A stretch of 64,000 nt of DNA. Origin: Acidobacteriota bacterium. Its GTDB lineage: Bacteria > Acidobacteriota > Terriglobia > Acidiferrales > UBA7541. Position 1 is the stretch's first letter. Each line of letters opens with the position of its first letter. Location: contig QHYK01000051.1 in NCBI GenBank assembly GCA_003224085.1, positions 1 through 64,000 of the forward strand, written 5' to 3'. The translations under genes were made by a program, and so were the position numbers. Below the pieces are notes generated by a model. The model saw nothing but the letters and a program-made list of their open reading frames with translations. It made no database searches and was not told where the DNA came from. Below, piece by piece: positions 7,877 to 17,034 of this stretch.

Positions 7877-10800
7877 TCAGAAAATAAGCTTCACGCCGAG
7901 CTGCATGGCGCGCGGCCCGCCGGAGGAGAGAAACGCGTTGCCGGCCGCGATGTCCGGAGTTTGGGTGATTTTGAGAAAGGGACCGCAACCGGCTGAATTA
8001 ACGCATCCGTTAGTGCCGACAGGGGTGAAGCTTGAGAAGGTGTTGTTCCCCGGGGTCGGGTTGAAGTTCGGATGGTTCAACACATTGAAGACTTCCCAAC
8101 GGAGCTGGATGCTCAACCGCTCGTTGATCTTCGTGGTTTTGTTCAGGTTTGCATCCCACTGGACGAAATGCGGCCCGCGGAAGGCATTGCGGCCGCAGGT
8201 CCCGATGGTGCCCGGCGCCGGCGTTCCGAAGACGGCTGTCAAGTTGGTAATGATAAAGCTGTTCGGATCGCTGTACTGATAGTGGGGAGCTACCAGGCAA
8301 TCGGGCCGCGGATAGCTCTTGTCCTGCCCTGAATTATCCGTCCCTGTGCTTTGCAGGACTGTGAAAGGCCGCCCGCTGGCATAACTGGCGACGCTGCCTA
8401 TCTGCCAGCCCGAAGTCAACCGAGGCAATGCGGACACCTTGTGGAAGTCATAGGTGATGCCCGTATTGAAGTTCCGGCGAACATCCGTGTCGCAGGGGCC
8501 TTCGTTGCTCGACGGGTCGTACGGATTCTCCTTGATCGGGAGAGTGGCGCCGCCACCACGATTCACCGAGTTCGAGTCAATGCAGTTCGACCAGGTGAAA
8601 TTTACGATGGAGTTCAGGCCGTGCCAGTCGCGCTGCCGATAGGTGAATTGCAAGGCGTTGTAACGCGAGAAGCCATCATTCGTGAGCTGGTTTACGTACC
8701 TGAAATCTGGGAAGTCCGTTGCAAAGGGAAGCGCACAAGCCCCGCCCTTGATCTGGCCCGAGGCGTCGAAGCAGCCGATTGGACGAAGATTCAAACTGCG
8801 AACCAGGAACTGATCCGTACCGTGTTGGCCGAAGTAGCCCACGCTGACCACATTGTTTCGGAACAGCTCATGCTGCAGCGTCATGCTGTAGTACTGGACG
8901 CGCGGCGTCTTTAAGTCCGGGGTCACCCCGAAGATATTGAATGGGGGCGTGGCCGTGGGGTTGGGACCGTAGGTCGGAAAGCACCCCACCGCCGCACCGA
9001 GGCACGAGCCCGCAATGCCGCTGCCGGGTTGTGGGCCAAAGCACACCCAGTCAGGCGATGCGGTGACCGCAGGGTTGTAGCAGGTGTTCGGTCCGAAAGC
9101 CTGAAAAAGTATGTCATTTGGAGTGACATTCGTCGTCGTCGCATTGCCATCCGCCGTGACCGAGAAAACGCCTAGGTTCTCATTCGTAAAGGCGCCGGCG
9201 CGGGCCCCATGGAACGAGTAGGGCGCGCTGATGGCCGCGAAGTTGGCGACGTCGTAGACCATTGCGTAACCAACCCGCAACGACGTCTTGCCATTGCCAA
9301 ACACGTCCCAGGCGAGGCCTGCTCGCGGGCCAAAGTCGCGCAGATCGAGGTTATATAGACGCGGGTTACCCACCCCCACACGGACCAACCCCGGCGGAGC
9401 ATTACCTGGAGGACAGACCGTTGGCTCCGGCGCCGCGCACGGATAGAAGTTCGACGCGATCTTGTCGGCTTCGCCGAGGGCTCCGTTGATCTCCCAGCGG
9501 AGACCGTAACTGATCGTCAGCCTCGGCCGGACCCTCCATTCATCCTGGAGAAAGATGCCCATGGAGGGCTGGTAGAGATGGCGGGAGGTATCGCCAAAGG
9601 AACGCGCGAACTCATCCATTCGGCCAAGCAGCAATTGGGTAAGAAACGTCGGATAGTCAGTCTGGAAACTGCTTATCGATGACCGCGCGCGGTTCCGCAA
9701 GCTGAACGTAGAGGCATAGTCGTAGTTGCCGCCGAACTTAAAAGAATGCGCTCCCTTGACCCAGGTGAAGTGGGTGGACGCGTCGTAGTTCTGCGTGGGG
9801 CGAGTGCTTAGTGGGTAGCCGAAAATGCCGCCGATGTTGCCAGCAGTGACGGAGCTCGCATAAACAGGGGGAACCCCAAAATCGGCCGGATCCAGGGGGC
9901 CGGTATCAATGCCCAGGCTTAACGGATTGACCTTATTGTTGGGATCCAAGATCTGCGCGTAGCGATTCCAGTTGAACCGAACGTCCAGGATCTTGTTGGC
10001 GGAAATCGTGTAGGTCCACCCGAGCCCGGCCACCTGCACCCGCGTCGGGGCAATGCTGTTGAACCCCGCGGGGGAAAGGCCGCTGCCGGGAGCCGGAGAT
10101 ATCGTGTAGCCGCCAAGGGGCGCAGACTGCAGGCTGTCGGCAAAGACATAGCGGCCGGTGAGCTGCATCTTCGCGTTCATCTTGAAATCGAGCTTGATCT
10201 TGAAACTGCTCAGTGAGTCTGTGTTGGGGGAGGCGATGGTTTGGCTGATCCCGCCTGTGGCCACGGCCAAGTTAGCCGCAGCGGGAGTGCAAGATACGAT
10301 GGCCCGTGCACCATCCGAGCAAGGGTAGTACTTCAGCAGCGCCAAGCCCGCAGGATTGAGCGGCAACCCGTTGGGGTTTATGGTGGGATCGGAGAAATTG
10401 GCGAGCGCCTTGGCCAAGTCGCCCTGGGTGGGGATGAGTACTTGGTACGGCTCCAGGGACTTGTTCCTTTGCCCCTCGAAGTCCGAGAAAAAGAACAAAC
10501 GGTTCTTCACCAGGGGGCCACCGAACGTACCGCCATAGTTGTGGTTGTGGTAAGGCGTTGTTTGAGTTGTAAAAAAGTTCTTGGCGTTGAGCCAGTCGTA
10601 GTCGCCGAAATAAAAGGCCGTGCCGTGGAAATCGTTGGTGCCGCTCTTGAGAACCACATTGACGGCCGCCCCGCCCTTCACCCCGTATTCCGCCGAGGGG
10701 AGCTGCTGGACCGAAAACTCTTCGATGGAGTCATTGCCCAGCACGGAGGCGGGAATTCCTAGGACACCGGGCTGGCCTACGACCTCGCTGCCATAGAACC

Positions 10801-11389
10801 GGTCATTGTTCGGCATGCCATCAATCAGATAGTTGTTGGAGGTGGTTCGCAAGCCGCTGATGCTAACGTCCAGGAAGCCGCCGCCCGCCGAGCGCTGCAC
10901 GCCGGGGGTGATAGCCAAAATAGACTTGAAATCGCGGCCTTCGCTGGGGAGATCCACGATGGCTTTGGTGTCTACCTCATTCGTAACACCCGGAGAGTAG
11001 TCCACCAAGGGAGCAACGGCCTCGACGTTCACTGTCTCCGACTTCTGGCCAACCTGCAACTGGAAATCGACCTTGAGCACGATGCCAGCTGCTATCTCCG
11101 CTTGACGGACTTCGGTCTTAAAGCCTTGTACCGACACCGTAATTTTGTGGAGGCACACGGGCAGATTTGTCAGACGATAGGTGCCCGTTTGCGTCGTAGT
11201 GACGACACGCGTTGCGTTTGTGGCCGTGCACACAGCGGAGATTTGAGCGCCAGGAACGGCGCCGCCGCTCTGGTCGGTCACAGTCCCGGTGATCTCACCG
11301 GTGATGATTTGGGCCATCAACGAGGAAGCGGAGAAAAGAAGAGCTAGCGCGAGAACCCTGAAAATGCAAGTGCGCTGAATTTTAGACAT
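7877..11389 (-). CDS. TonB-dependent receptor, Oar-like, with carboxypeptidase-regulatory N-terminal domain
   Basis: About 1170 residues from the ATG at 11389; a TTG at 11404 is a weaker alternative. A signal peptide (CIFRVLALALLFSASSLMAQ) is followed by a carboxypeptidase-regulatory-like domain (EITGTVTDQSGGAVPGAQISAV...GTYRLTNLPV), a plug domain (VDYSPGVTNEVDTKAIVDLPSEGRDFKSIL) and a long beta-barrel ending in GVKLIF with the terminal Phe typical of outer-membrane proteins. Such receptors import large substrates or bind ligands at the outer membrane using TonB/ExbBD energy. Its ligand cannot be read from sequence. A strong terminator follows at 7819-7850. Placement beside exported phosphoesterase-like genes suggests, but does not show, uptake of phosphorylated or sulfated material. 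Confidence 0.9.
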   Translation of the reverse strand: MSKIQRTCIFRVLALALLFSASSLMAQIITGEITGTVTDQSGGAVPGAQISAVCTATNATRVVTTTQTGTYRLTNLPVCLHKITVSVQGFKTEVRQAEIAAGIVLKVDFQLQVGQKSETVNVEAVAPLVDYSPGVTNEVDTKAIVDLPSEGRDFKSILAITPGVQRSAGGGFLDVSISGLRTTSNNYLIDGMPNNDRFYGSEVVGQPGVLGIPASVLGNDSIEEFSVQQLPSAEYGVKGGAAVNVVLKSGTNDFHGTAFYFGDYDWLNAKNFFTTQTTPYHNHNYGGTFGGPLVKNRLFFFSDFEGQRNKSLEPYQVLIPTQGDLAKALANFSDPTINPNGLPLNPAGLALLKYYPCSDGARAIVSCTPAAANLAVATGGISQTIASPNTDSLSSFKIKLDFKMNAKMQLTGRYVFADSLQSAPLGGYTISPAPGSGLSPAGFNSIAPTRVQVAGLGWTYTISANKILDVRFNWNRYAQILDPNNKVNPLSLGIDTGPLDPADFGVPPVYASSVTAGNIGGIFGYPLSTRPTQNYDASTHFTWVKGAHSFKFGGNYDYASTFSLRNRARSSISSFQTDYPTFLTQLLLGRMDEFARSFGDTSRHLYQPSMGIFLQDEWRVRPRLTISYGLRWEINGALGEADKIASNFYPCAAPEPTVCPPGNAPPGLVRVGVGNPRLYNLDLRDFGPRAGLAWDVFGNGKTSLRVGYAMVYDVANFAAISAPYSFHGARAGAFTNENLGVFSVTADGNATTTNVTPNDILFQAFGPNTCYNPAVTASPDWVCFGPQPGSGIAGSCLGAAVGCFPTYGPNPTATPPFNIFGVTPDLKTPRVQYYSMTLQHELFRNNVVSVGYFGQHGTDQFLVRSLNLRPIGCFDASGQIKGGACALPFATDFPDFRYVNQLTNDGFSRYNALQFTYRQRDWHGLNSIVNFTWSNCIDSNSVNRGGGATLPIKENPYDPSSNEGPCDTDVRRNFNTGITYDFHKVSALPRLTSGWQIGSVASYASGRPFTVLQSTGTDNSGQDKSYPRPDCLVAPHYQYSDPNSFIITNLTAVFGTPAPGTIGTCGRNAFRGPHFVQWDANLNKTTKINERLSIQLRWEVFNVLNHPNFNPTPGNNTFSSFTPVGTNGCVNSAGCGPFLKITQTPDIAAGNAFLSSGGPRAMQLGVKLIF

Positions 11390-12466
11390 GTCGTCCCACC
11401 CCAAAGCAGTTTGTGACCCCGGTCACGGAAGAGTGTGATTTATCCGGGGATTCTATGCCCATGCGGTTTTTTGTCAACAAGAATTCATGCTTTGTAAGAG
11501 CTGGAATCCGGTGGAAGACACGATAAAGCTATACAGGTATGCCGTTGCTTCGGTTGCCGAATTCCGGGAATAGCTCCGTGGCCTCCAGCTCTTGGCGAGT
11601 GTTGGGGCGGTTTGATCTCGGTGAACTATTCTTCGGGCATTCGGGGGTGGCACTTGCGCAACACGGAGATCATTTGCAAAAGCTAATCTGCTGCCACGGA
11701 TATCCACTTAACCTAAACGGCATCCAAATAGGAAGGGTCCAGGGGGGACTCAAGGGGGGGACCCAAGATTGGCACAACAGAAAACAAGAAGCGCCCATAT
11801 CCATTACCATCAGCACCTTCGGTGCCGCGCCGCCGTCCGAGGGTTCGGGGTTGCCTTCTGCCCGCGTGAGGTTTAGGGCATTTCCGCCTGATTCTTCAGG
11901 CTATTACCCGATTGTTATTAACAGCCTTTTCGCAAAAATGTAACACGACTCTCATTGGACAGGAACGCACTTTGAGGAGGGCGAAAGGGTCTGTGGTAGA
12001 GTCCGGCCGGGGAAGCCGTTTAAGCTCATGTTCTTCTTACCTTCAACTGTTGTCCCGCCCCTGACCGCGTTGGGAAGTGCCCCCCACCGCTGCACGTTCA
12101 GCTATATGGCGCCTGATGATGGATAAACGCGAAGGCAGAGATGCGTGCGTTTTCGGGGAGGTTTCTTGCGGTATGGGCCGGGTGAGCGGAGAAAGAACAC
12201 CAGGTTTGCCCAGTCAAACGCGGTCACCCAGCACCAAAAAAAACAAGAACGGATTCGTACGGAGAAGCGCGAGTAAGAAGGAATCGCTGTCGCTGAAGTC
12301 CTTTTTGCAGTGCACATCTTCGGGAGCGAAGCAGGCTTTCCGTGTTCGCATGTGCGAGAGCCCGTTAATGCGTGTCGCCAAGAAAGGCGCCGGCTGCAGA
12401 GCATGAAGTCAACGGGTTCTGGGCGGAAATACGGGAAGAGGGAGCATTAGCGATTCTCCAGCCGGA
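11390..12466. other. Long non-coding stretch, no supported gene
   Basis: About 1.08 kb between divergent genes. Short open frames exist on both strands, but none has a ribosome-binding site plus recognisable protein character. It holds a G-rich run at 11735-11760 (possible G-quadruplex) and a small inverted repeat GCCTGA/TCAGGC at 11886-11901. The promoters of the receptor (minus) and the glycosyltransferase (plus) must lie here; I could not place them. Confidence 0.5.
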
Positions 12467-13741
12467 ATGGGGCAGCGAATGAGTTATTTCGAAACAGAAG
12501 GCAACTCAACATGCGTCATGACCTATTCTCATGACGGATTTGGACTCGGACACCTGAGAAGGAACACTACTATCGCTTCCGTTCTCGCCCGCCAGGTCCC
12601 CGATTCGAGCGTACTCATGTTGATCGGGTGTCCCTCGGGAGCGGTATTCAAGCTGCCGACGGGTGTGGACTTTATCAAGCTCCCTTCGGTGATCAAACGC
12701 AACACGGGGGTCTGGCTCCCAATGCGCTTGCGGATCGGGCTGGAAAAAACGAAGGCCCTGCGCGTTGCCACAATCCAAGAAGCTGTTCGAGTGTTTCACC
12801 CGCAGGCGCTGCTCGTGGATCACGTTCCCGTGGGCATCTGGGGGGAGTTGCTTCCTTCTCTGCAAATGCTGAAAAGGAGAAGCGACGCGCCCACGATCGT
12901 GCTGGGGCTGCGGGACATTTTGGATGCTCCGGAAGTTACGCGGACACTCTGGGAACGCGATGGAACTTACGAAGCGATTCGCCGATACTACGACGAAATC
13001 TTCATCTATGGCCACAAGGAAATTTTCGACACCGGCGCCAGCTATGGATTAGACGGCGAGTTTGCTTCGAAACTGCACTACCTCGGATACGTTTGTGAAC
13101 AGGAGCCGTACAAGAGCCAGCAAGAGATGCGCCAGGAGCTTCAGGTTGAAAACAAATTAGTAGTGATAACCGGAGGGGGCGGAGCAGATGCCTTTCCCAT
13201 GATGTTGGAGTGCATGAAGGCTTTGCAGGTGTTGGGAGGGAACTCCGGTTTGGAAGTCATCTTTATAACCGGGCCCTTGATGGAGGGCGGGCAACGCGAG
13301 CACCTGCGTGAACTAGCAAAGGGGCTCCAAGCCCGGGTGCTGGTCCACGTAGACGACCACTTGAGTTACATGAACGCCGCGGACTTGGTCGTTACCATGG
13401 CGGGCTACAACTCTCTGTATCAGCTTATACGGCTGCGCAAGAAGGGGCTGGTCATTCCGAGACCCGGCCCGAGCGCAGAGCAACAAACCCGTGCTCGGCT
13501 TTTCGCTGAGCGGGGCCTCGTCGATGTAGTGCGACCGGGAGAGCTTTCTCCGAAGAGATTGGCCGAAAAATTCATGGACGACTTGGAGCGAACGGACTAT
13601 CCACTCTATGACCCAACCTTTGACACAAACGGAAGCCGGAAGGCGGCAGACCGGCTCGCTGAGCAGCTCACCGCAACCCGCGTCTCGTCCACAGCTTGTT
13701 ATCGGGAACGCGGCCAAGGCGACACTCGGATATATCGTTAG
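12467..13741 (+). CDS. Predicted glycosyltransferase, COG4671/MurG-like
   Basis: 424 residues from 12467; an ATG at 12479 is also possible. The N-terminal YSHDGFGLGHLRRN motif, with glycine-rich GFGLGH, resembles the first loop of MurG/GtfB-type glycosyltransferases and the COG4671 family. The C-terminal half has a GGGGADA segment (about residue 238) and the acceptor/donor-site pattern VTMAGYNSLYQLI...PRPGPSAEQQTRA (about 310-350), typical of nucleotide-sugar binding in GT-B enzymes. No signal peptide or membrane segment, so cytoplasmic or membrane-associated. It is followed by a broken GT4 fragment and an APH-like kinase, suggesting a surface-polysaccharide or secondary-metabolite glycosylation cluster. 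Donor and acceptor unknown. Confidence 0.8.
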   Translation: MGQRMSYFETEGNSTCVMTYSHDGFGLGHLRRNTTIASVLARQVPDSSVLMLIGCPSGAVFKLPTGVDFIKLPSVIKRNTGVWLPMRLRIGLEKTKALRVATIQEAVRVFHPQALLVDHVPVGIWGELLPSLQMLKRRSDAPTIVLGLRDILDAPEVTRTLWERDGTYEAIRRYYDEIFIYGHKEIFDTGASYGLDGEFASKLHYLGYVCEQEPYKSQQEMRQELQVENKLVVITGGGGADAFPMMLECMKALQVLGGNSGLEVIFITGPLMEGGQREHLRELAKGLQARVLVHVDDHLSYMNAADLVVTMAGYNSLYQLIRLRKKGLVIPRPGPSAEQQTRARLFAERGLVDVVRPGELSPKRLAEKFMDDLERTDYPLYDPTFDTNGSRKAADRLAEQLTATRVSSTACYRERGQGDTRIYR

Positions 13742-13941
13742 CACCCTGGCCTCGTCTTTCGCAGACGTTCGTACTGACGGAGGTGCTGGAGCTTGAAGGG
13801 CGCGGCGTCCCGCTGCGCATATTCTGGATCAAAGAACTAGGTCACGAGCCAGTTCACGGCGGATATCGCGCGCCAAGCAGCCTATGGAGCTGTCTTGGCG
13901 AGTTCAGAAACGACCCTTCGAAACGCCAGGAAGGCAAGTGA
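13699..13941 (+). pseudogene. N-terminal fragment of a GT4-type glycosyltransferase, frameshifted
   Basis: Two adjacent frames together read GYIVST then WPRLSQTFVLTEVLELEGRG and VPLRIFWIKE, the usual start of GT4 family glycosyltransferases. The frames join if one C near 13746 is removed, so there is a single-base insertion (or a sequencing error). The similarity stops near 13860, and no GT4 body follows before the next gene at 14060. It overlaps the end of the COG4671-like gene by about 40 bases. I call it a remnant. Confidence 0.6.
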
Positions 13942-14059
13942 AGCTTTCACCTGGGGACGGGATGTTGCCCGTGTCGTCCCAGTGGGTTCGACCGAGATTA
14001 CTTCGAGAAGGTCTGGGGCTCGCTGCTTGAGGAAGATGTTCACCTTGTAGGTGGTACAA

Positions 14060-15106
14060 ATGGCTGCTGGAGAGTATTCACAACCGCGGGCGGAATGGGA
14101 CCCGGATCTTCCCACGCTTCGCGGTGCGCTTGACCCCGCAGAATTGACCAATTGCCTTTACCCGATCGCGGCCTCTCTTTGGCGATCACGGCGCGTAAAG
14201 GTTATTGGGACGCGGTTAATCAATTGGCGCAAAGGCAGCAGGTACACCTTCGAAATTACCGCCACCACCGAAACGGGCTGGCACAACCTTATCGGCAAGG
14301 TTTTCTCCCAGGAGAGTTACAACGTTTTTGATGCCATGAAAAAGATCTGGCAGGTGGGCCTGGACAGGGACTCGGAATTTGCAATTCCCGAGCCGTTAGC
14401 GTACGTCCCGTCGCTGCGGTTGCTCATCCAAGAGAAAGTGAGCGGCAAGCCTGCCAAGGAGGTTTTTCTCGCCGGCAGTCCGGCGGAGCGTGCCGAGGCC
14501 GCGGAGCGCTGCGGGCACTGGCTCATGTGGTTTCAAATTCTTGCCCCTCAGCAAGGCAAAGTTATGACGGTTCGAAAGTTACTGAGGCGGAGCGAAAGCA
14601 GGTTGCGCCAGATCGTGGATGCAAAGGTTCCCTTCGCGAGCAGGGCGGAAGAGCTCTTCCAGCGATTGTTGGTTTTTTCCTCGATGCTGGAAGGAAACAA
14701 CTGGTGCGCGGGGCACGGCGACTACTCCCACTACCAGGTCCTGTTTTCCGGGAAACGCACGGTGACCTTCAATTGGGACGGCTATGACACCGCCGATCCG
14801 TGTCGTGATGCGGCCAGATTTGTTGTTTCGCTCGAACGGCTTGCCCTGAAGGAACTTTCCTCCATTCACGACTTGGACGAAGCGGTACAAATATTCCTGA
14901 AAAGCTATTGGATCTCCAAGCATCCGAGGTTTGCGACGCGATTAGGTTTCTACCGAGCCGCACTCTACTTACGGGCGGCTAGGCGGGACGTAATCAGCCG
15001 CAGTTCGAGAAGCCTTGAGAGGGCGCAAATCATGTTGGACACCGGCATGCGCGCTTTGGACGAAGCCAACGGAGGCGTTAAAAAATGCCGGAATGAGACA
15101 ATCTAA
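14060..15106 (+). CDS. APH/choline-kinase-like phosphotransferase
   Basis: 348 residues from the ATG at 14060, which has AGGTGG about 6 bases upstream; a GTG at 14051 is less likely. The catalytic region is visible: AGHGDYSHYQVLF (residues about 217-229, catalytic Asp221) and TVTFNWDGYDTADPCRDAARF (metal-binding Asp240), matching the Brenner-type HGD...N...D pattern of aminoglycoside phosphotransferase-fold enzymes, except that the metal-binding Asn is Gln226. The N-terminal lobe has IGKVFSQE (a possible ATP-binding Lys80) and LLIQEKVSGKP, the usual hinge. Substrate is unknown. The glycosyltransferase context suggests a sugar or lipid-head kinase rather than antibiotic resistance. Confidence 0.7.
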   Translation: MAAGEYSQPRAEWDPDLPTLRGALDPAELTNCLYPIAASLWRSRRVKVIGTRLINWRKGSRYTFEITATTETGWHNLIGKVFSQESYNVFDAMKKIWQVGLDRDSEFAIPEPLAYVPSLRLLIQEKVSGKPAKEVFLAGSPAERAEAAERCGHWLMWFQILAPQQGKVMTVRKLLRRSESRLRQIVDAKVPFASRAEELFQRLLVFSSMLEGNNWCAGHGDYSHYQVLFSGKRTVTFNWDGYDTADPCRDAARFVVSLERLALKELSSIHDLDEAVQIFLKSYWISKHPRFATRLGFYRAALYLRAARRDVISRSSRSLERAQIMLDTGMRALDEANGGVKKCRNETI

Positions 15107-15254
15107 GCGCAGTGCCAAATTCCGGCGCTCCCGGGGGTAGTCGATCCGAGAATACCAACTCTTTGGTCGGCTAGGGACGCGGATTGGCTATGTGGCATGC
15201 CAGGATTTTGTCATCCATCATCAGTCCTTGGACGTACCAGAAAATACCTGAGGA

Positions 15255-16058
15255 TCAGGCATATCCTCGGGTGGCGCGCCGCTCGTAAGCAAGGCCTTCG
15301 AGGATGCTTTCGGTGGGCAGGGTGTTATCGGCGGGCAGGGTGAGCTTGGGTTTGAGACGTTGGAAAATTTGCTCCGCCATTCGAACGCGCACGTTGTAGT
15401 CCAACTCCGACCGGCGCGTTAAAAACGAATCGATCAGCGCACTTTCCTCAGCAGTCAGGTTGGCGGCCCCAAGAGGAGCGAGAGACGGACTGCTTGGTGC
15501 CTGAGCTGTTTGCCAAACGGGCTTCAGTTCGCCAAACGAGGATTCGCGCACGACCAGGGAGCCGGCCACCAAGTCGCCGAGCCGCTTGTTTTCCTTCGTG
15601 AGAAGCGCGCTCGCTATTCCAACCGCATAAAATGCAGGCAGCCAATCGACGATTCGCAGCAAATTCCTGGCGATGGATTCCGCCGCGGTAAGCGGACGGC
15701 CCGAGTCTTTGATTACCCGAATTCCAGCTTTCCTTTTGCCCGGCGTTTGCCCATTCCAAATAATCTCGAAGAACGAGAAGTAGCCGAAAAAAAGCAAAAA
15801 GTAAAACAGAACCAGAAGGGCGAACCCCCACATCGCGGTTTTAGGCAATACCGCTTCCACAGCTCCAATCGCCATGGTGCCGCCGATGCCTACCAGGAAG
15901 CCGACCAAAACCTGAATCAGCGTGTCCAACGCCAAAGCCAGAAAACGGCTGCCGATGCCTGCAATCGCAAAATCGAGCGAGGTTTGTTCCGGCGTTTCAA
16001 TGGTAAGCTTCTCGGTGTAAGAGCCGGGAGAGCCGCCGTCCGGCAGGTTCGAGGACAT
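15255..16058 (-). CDS. RDD family membrane protein
   Basis: About 267 residues from the ATG at 16058; a further ATG at 16088 is possible. The RDD domain is clear: GIGSRFLALALDTLIQ (R...D), a hydrophobic hairpin, then IIWNGQTPGKRKAGIRVIKDSGRPLTAAESIARNLLRIVDWLP and KRLGDLVAGSLVV. Two to three transmembrane segments are visible, and the C-terminal 90 residues are soluble. RDD proteins are often encoded with SpoIIM, DUF58 and MoxR genes, as here; some act in ion transport or envelope homeostasis. Its start codon interlocks with that of the divergent SpoIIM-like gene. Confidence 0.88.
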   Translation of the reverse strand: MSSNLPDGGSPGSYTEKLTIETPEQTSLDFAIAGIGSRFLALALDTLIQVLVGFLVGIGGTMAIGAVEAVLPKTAMWGFALLVLFYFLLFFGYFSFFEIIWNGQTPGKRKAGIRVIKDSGRPLTAAESIARNLLRIVDWLPAFYAVGIASALLTKENKRLGDLVAGSLVVRESSFGELKPVWQTAQAPSSPSLAPLGAANLTAEESALIDSFLTRRSELDYNVRVRMAEQIFQRLKPKLTLPADNTLPTESILEGLAYERRATRGYA

Positions 16059-17034
16059 GATATCCATCCGCTGGCTGGAGAAACGCAAACCCCACTGGGC
16101 GCGCCTGGAACAGCTCGTGCAAGTATCGAGCCGCGGTGTCCGTGCCCTTCGCCACAGCGAATTGCAAGAGCTTGGGCTATTATACCGTCAAACGGCTTCC
16201 GACCTGGCGGCGGTACGGGAAGATCCTTCCTGCAAGCAACTGGCGACTTACCTAAATCAGCTTCTCGGCCGCAGCCACAATCTCATCTACCACGGTCATA
16301 AAGCGAAAGTCAGCGGCATCGTGCGCTTTTACGGCGAGACTTATCCGCGCGTTTTCCGCGAGACGCTGCCGCCGACACTCCTTTCCCTCGCCATCTTTGC
16401 GGTAACCGGACTCGCCGCCTGGATGGTCACGATTCGCGACCCCGGATTCGCGCATCGCGTGCTCGGTCCAGGCATGATGGAAACCATCGAACGCCGCGAG
16501 ATGTGGACGCACTCCATCGTCACCGTGAAGCCTCTCGCTTCCTCCGGGATCATGACCAACAACCTTTCCGTGGCATTCAGCACTTTTGCCCTCGGTATCA
16601 CAGGCGGAATCGGGACGATTTGGATGCTAGCCTTTAATGGCGCGCTCATCGGCGTAATTGGCGCAGCTACCTGGAAGGCGGGGATGGCTTTGCAGCTCTG
16701 GAGTTTTATTGCCCCACATGGCGTGCTGGAATTGCCCGCGATATTTATTTCCGGAGGCGCCGGAGTGGAGATCGCTCGAGGCCTTTTGTTCCCTGGTTTT
16801 CTGCCAAGACGGCTATCCCTGGCACAGGCCGGTGGCCGTGGAGCCCGCTTGTTGCTGGGGACAATTCCTATGCTCGTGATTGCCGGCGTGATAGAAGGAT
16901 TTTTTTCTCCGAGTTCAGCGCCAATCAAGATGAAGTTTCTTCTAGCGGCCGTTTTGTTTGCGGCGCTGCTCTCCTATTTGTTCTTTGTAAATCGGCCGCG
17001 GCATGGAACGGCTAAAGCAGATTCCGCTCTTTGA
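16057..17034 (+). CDS. SpoIIM (stage II sporulation protein M)-like membrane protein
   Basis: 325 residues. The N-terminal SIRWLEKRKPHWARLEQLVQ...LRHSELQELGLLYRQTASDLAAVRE is the typical soluble head of the family, followed by about six membrane segments with MTNNLSVAFSTFALGITGGIGTIWMLAFNGALIG and APHGVLELPAIFISGGAGVEIARGLL. Conserved in MoxR/DUF58 clusters of non-sporulating bacteria, where it probably serves a membrane-remodelling or envelope role. The start is fixed by the conserved head at the ATG at 16057, which overlaps the start codon of the RDD gene. The 3' end overlaps the end of the DUF58 gene by 23 bp, so the gene is wedged between two opposing neighbours. Confidence 0.9.
   Translation: MISIRWLEKRKPHWARLEQLVQVSSRGVRALRHSELQELGLLYRQTASDLAAVREDPSCKQLATYLNQLLGRSHNLIYHGHKAKVSGIVRFYGETYPRVFRETLPPTLLSLAIFAVTGLAAWMVTIRDPGFAHRVLGPGMMETIERREMWTHSIVTVKPLASSGIMTNNLSVAFSTFALGITGGIGTIWMLAFNGALIGVIGAATWKAGMALQLWSFIAPHGVLELPAIFISGGAGVEIARGLLFPGFLPRRLSLAQAGGRGARLLLGTIPMLVIAGVIEGFFSPSSAPIKMKFLLAAVLFAALLSYLFFVNRPRHGTAKADSAL

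Noticed and set aside
10241-10762. Plus-strand frame of 173 residues within the receptor gene
   Set aside because: Antisense shadow; repetitive Val/Arg-rich composition and no family features.
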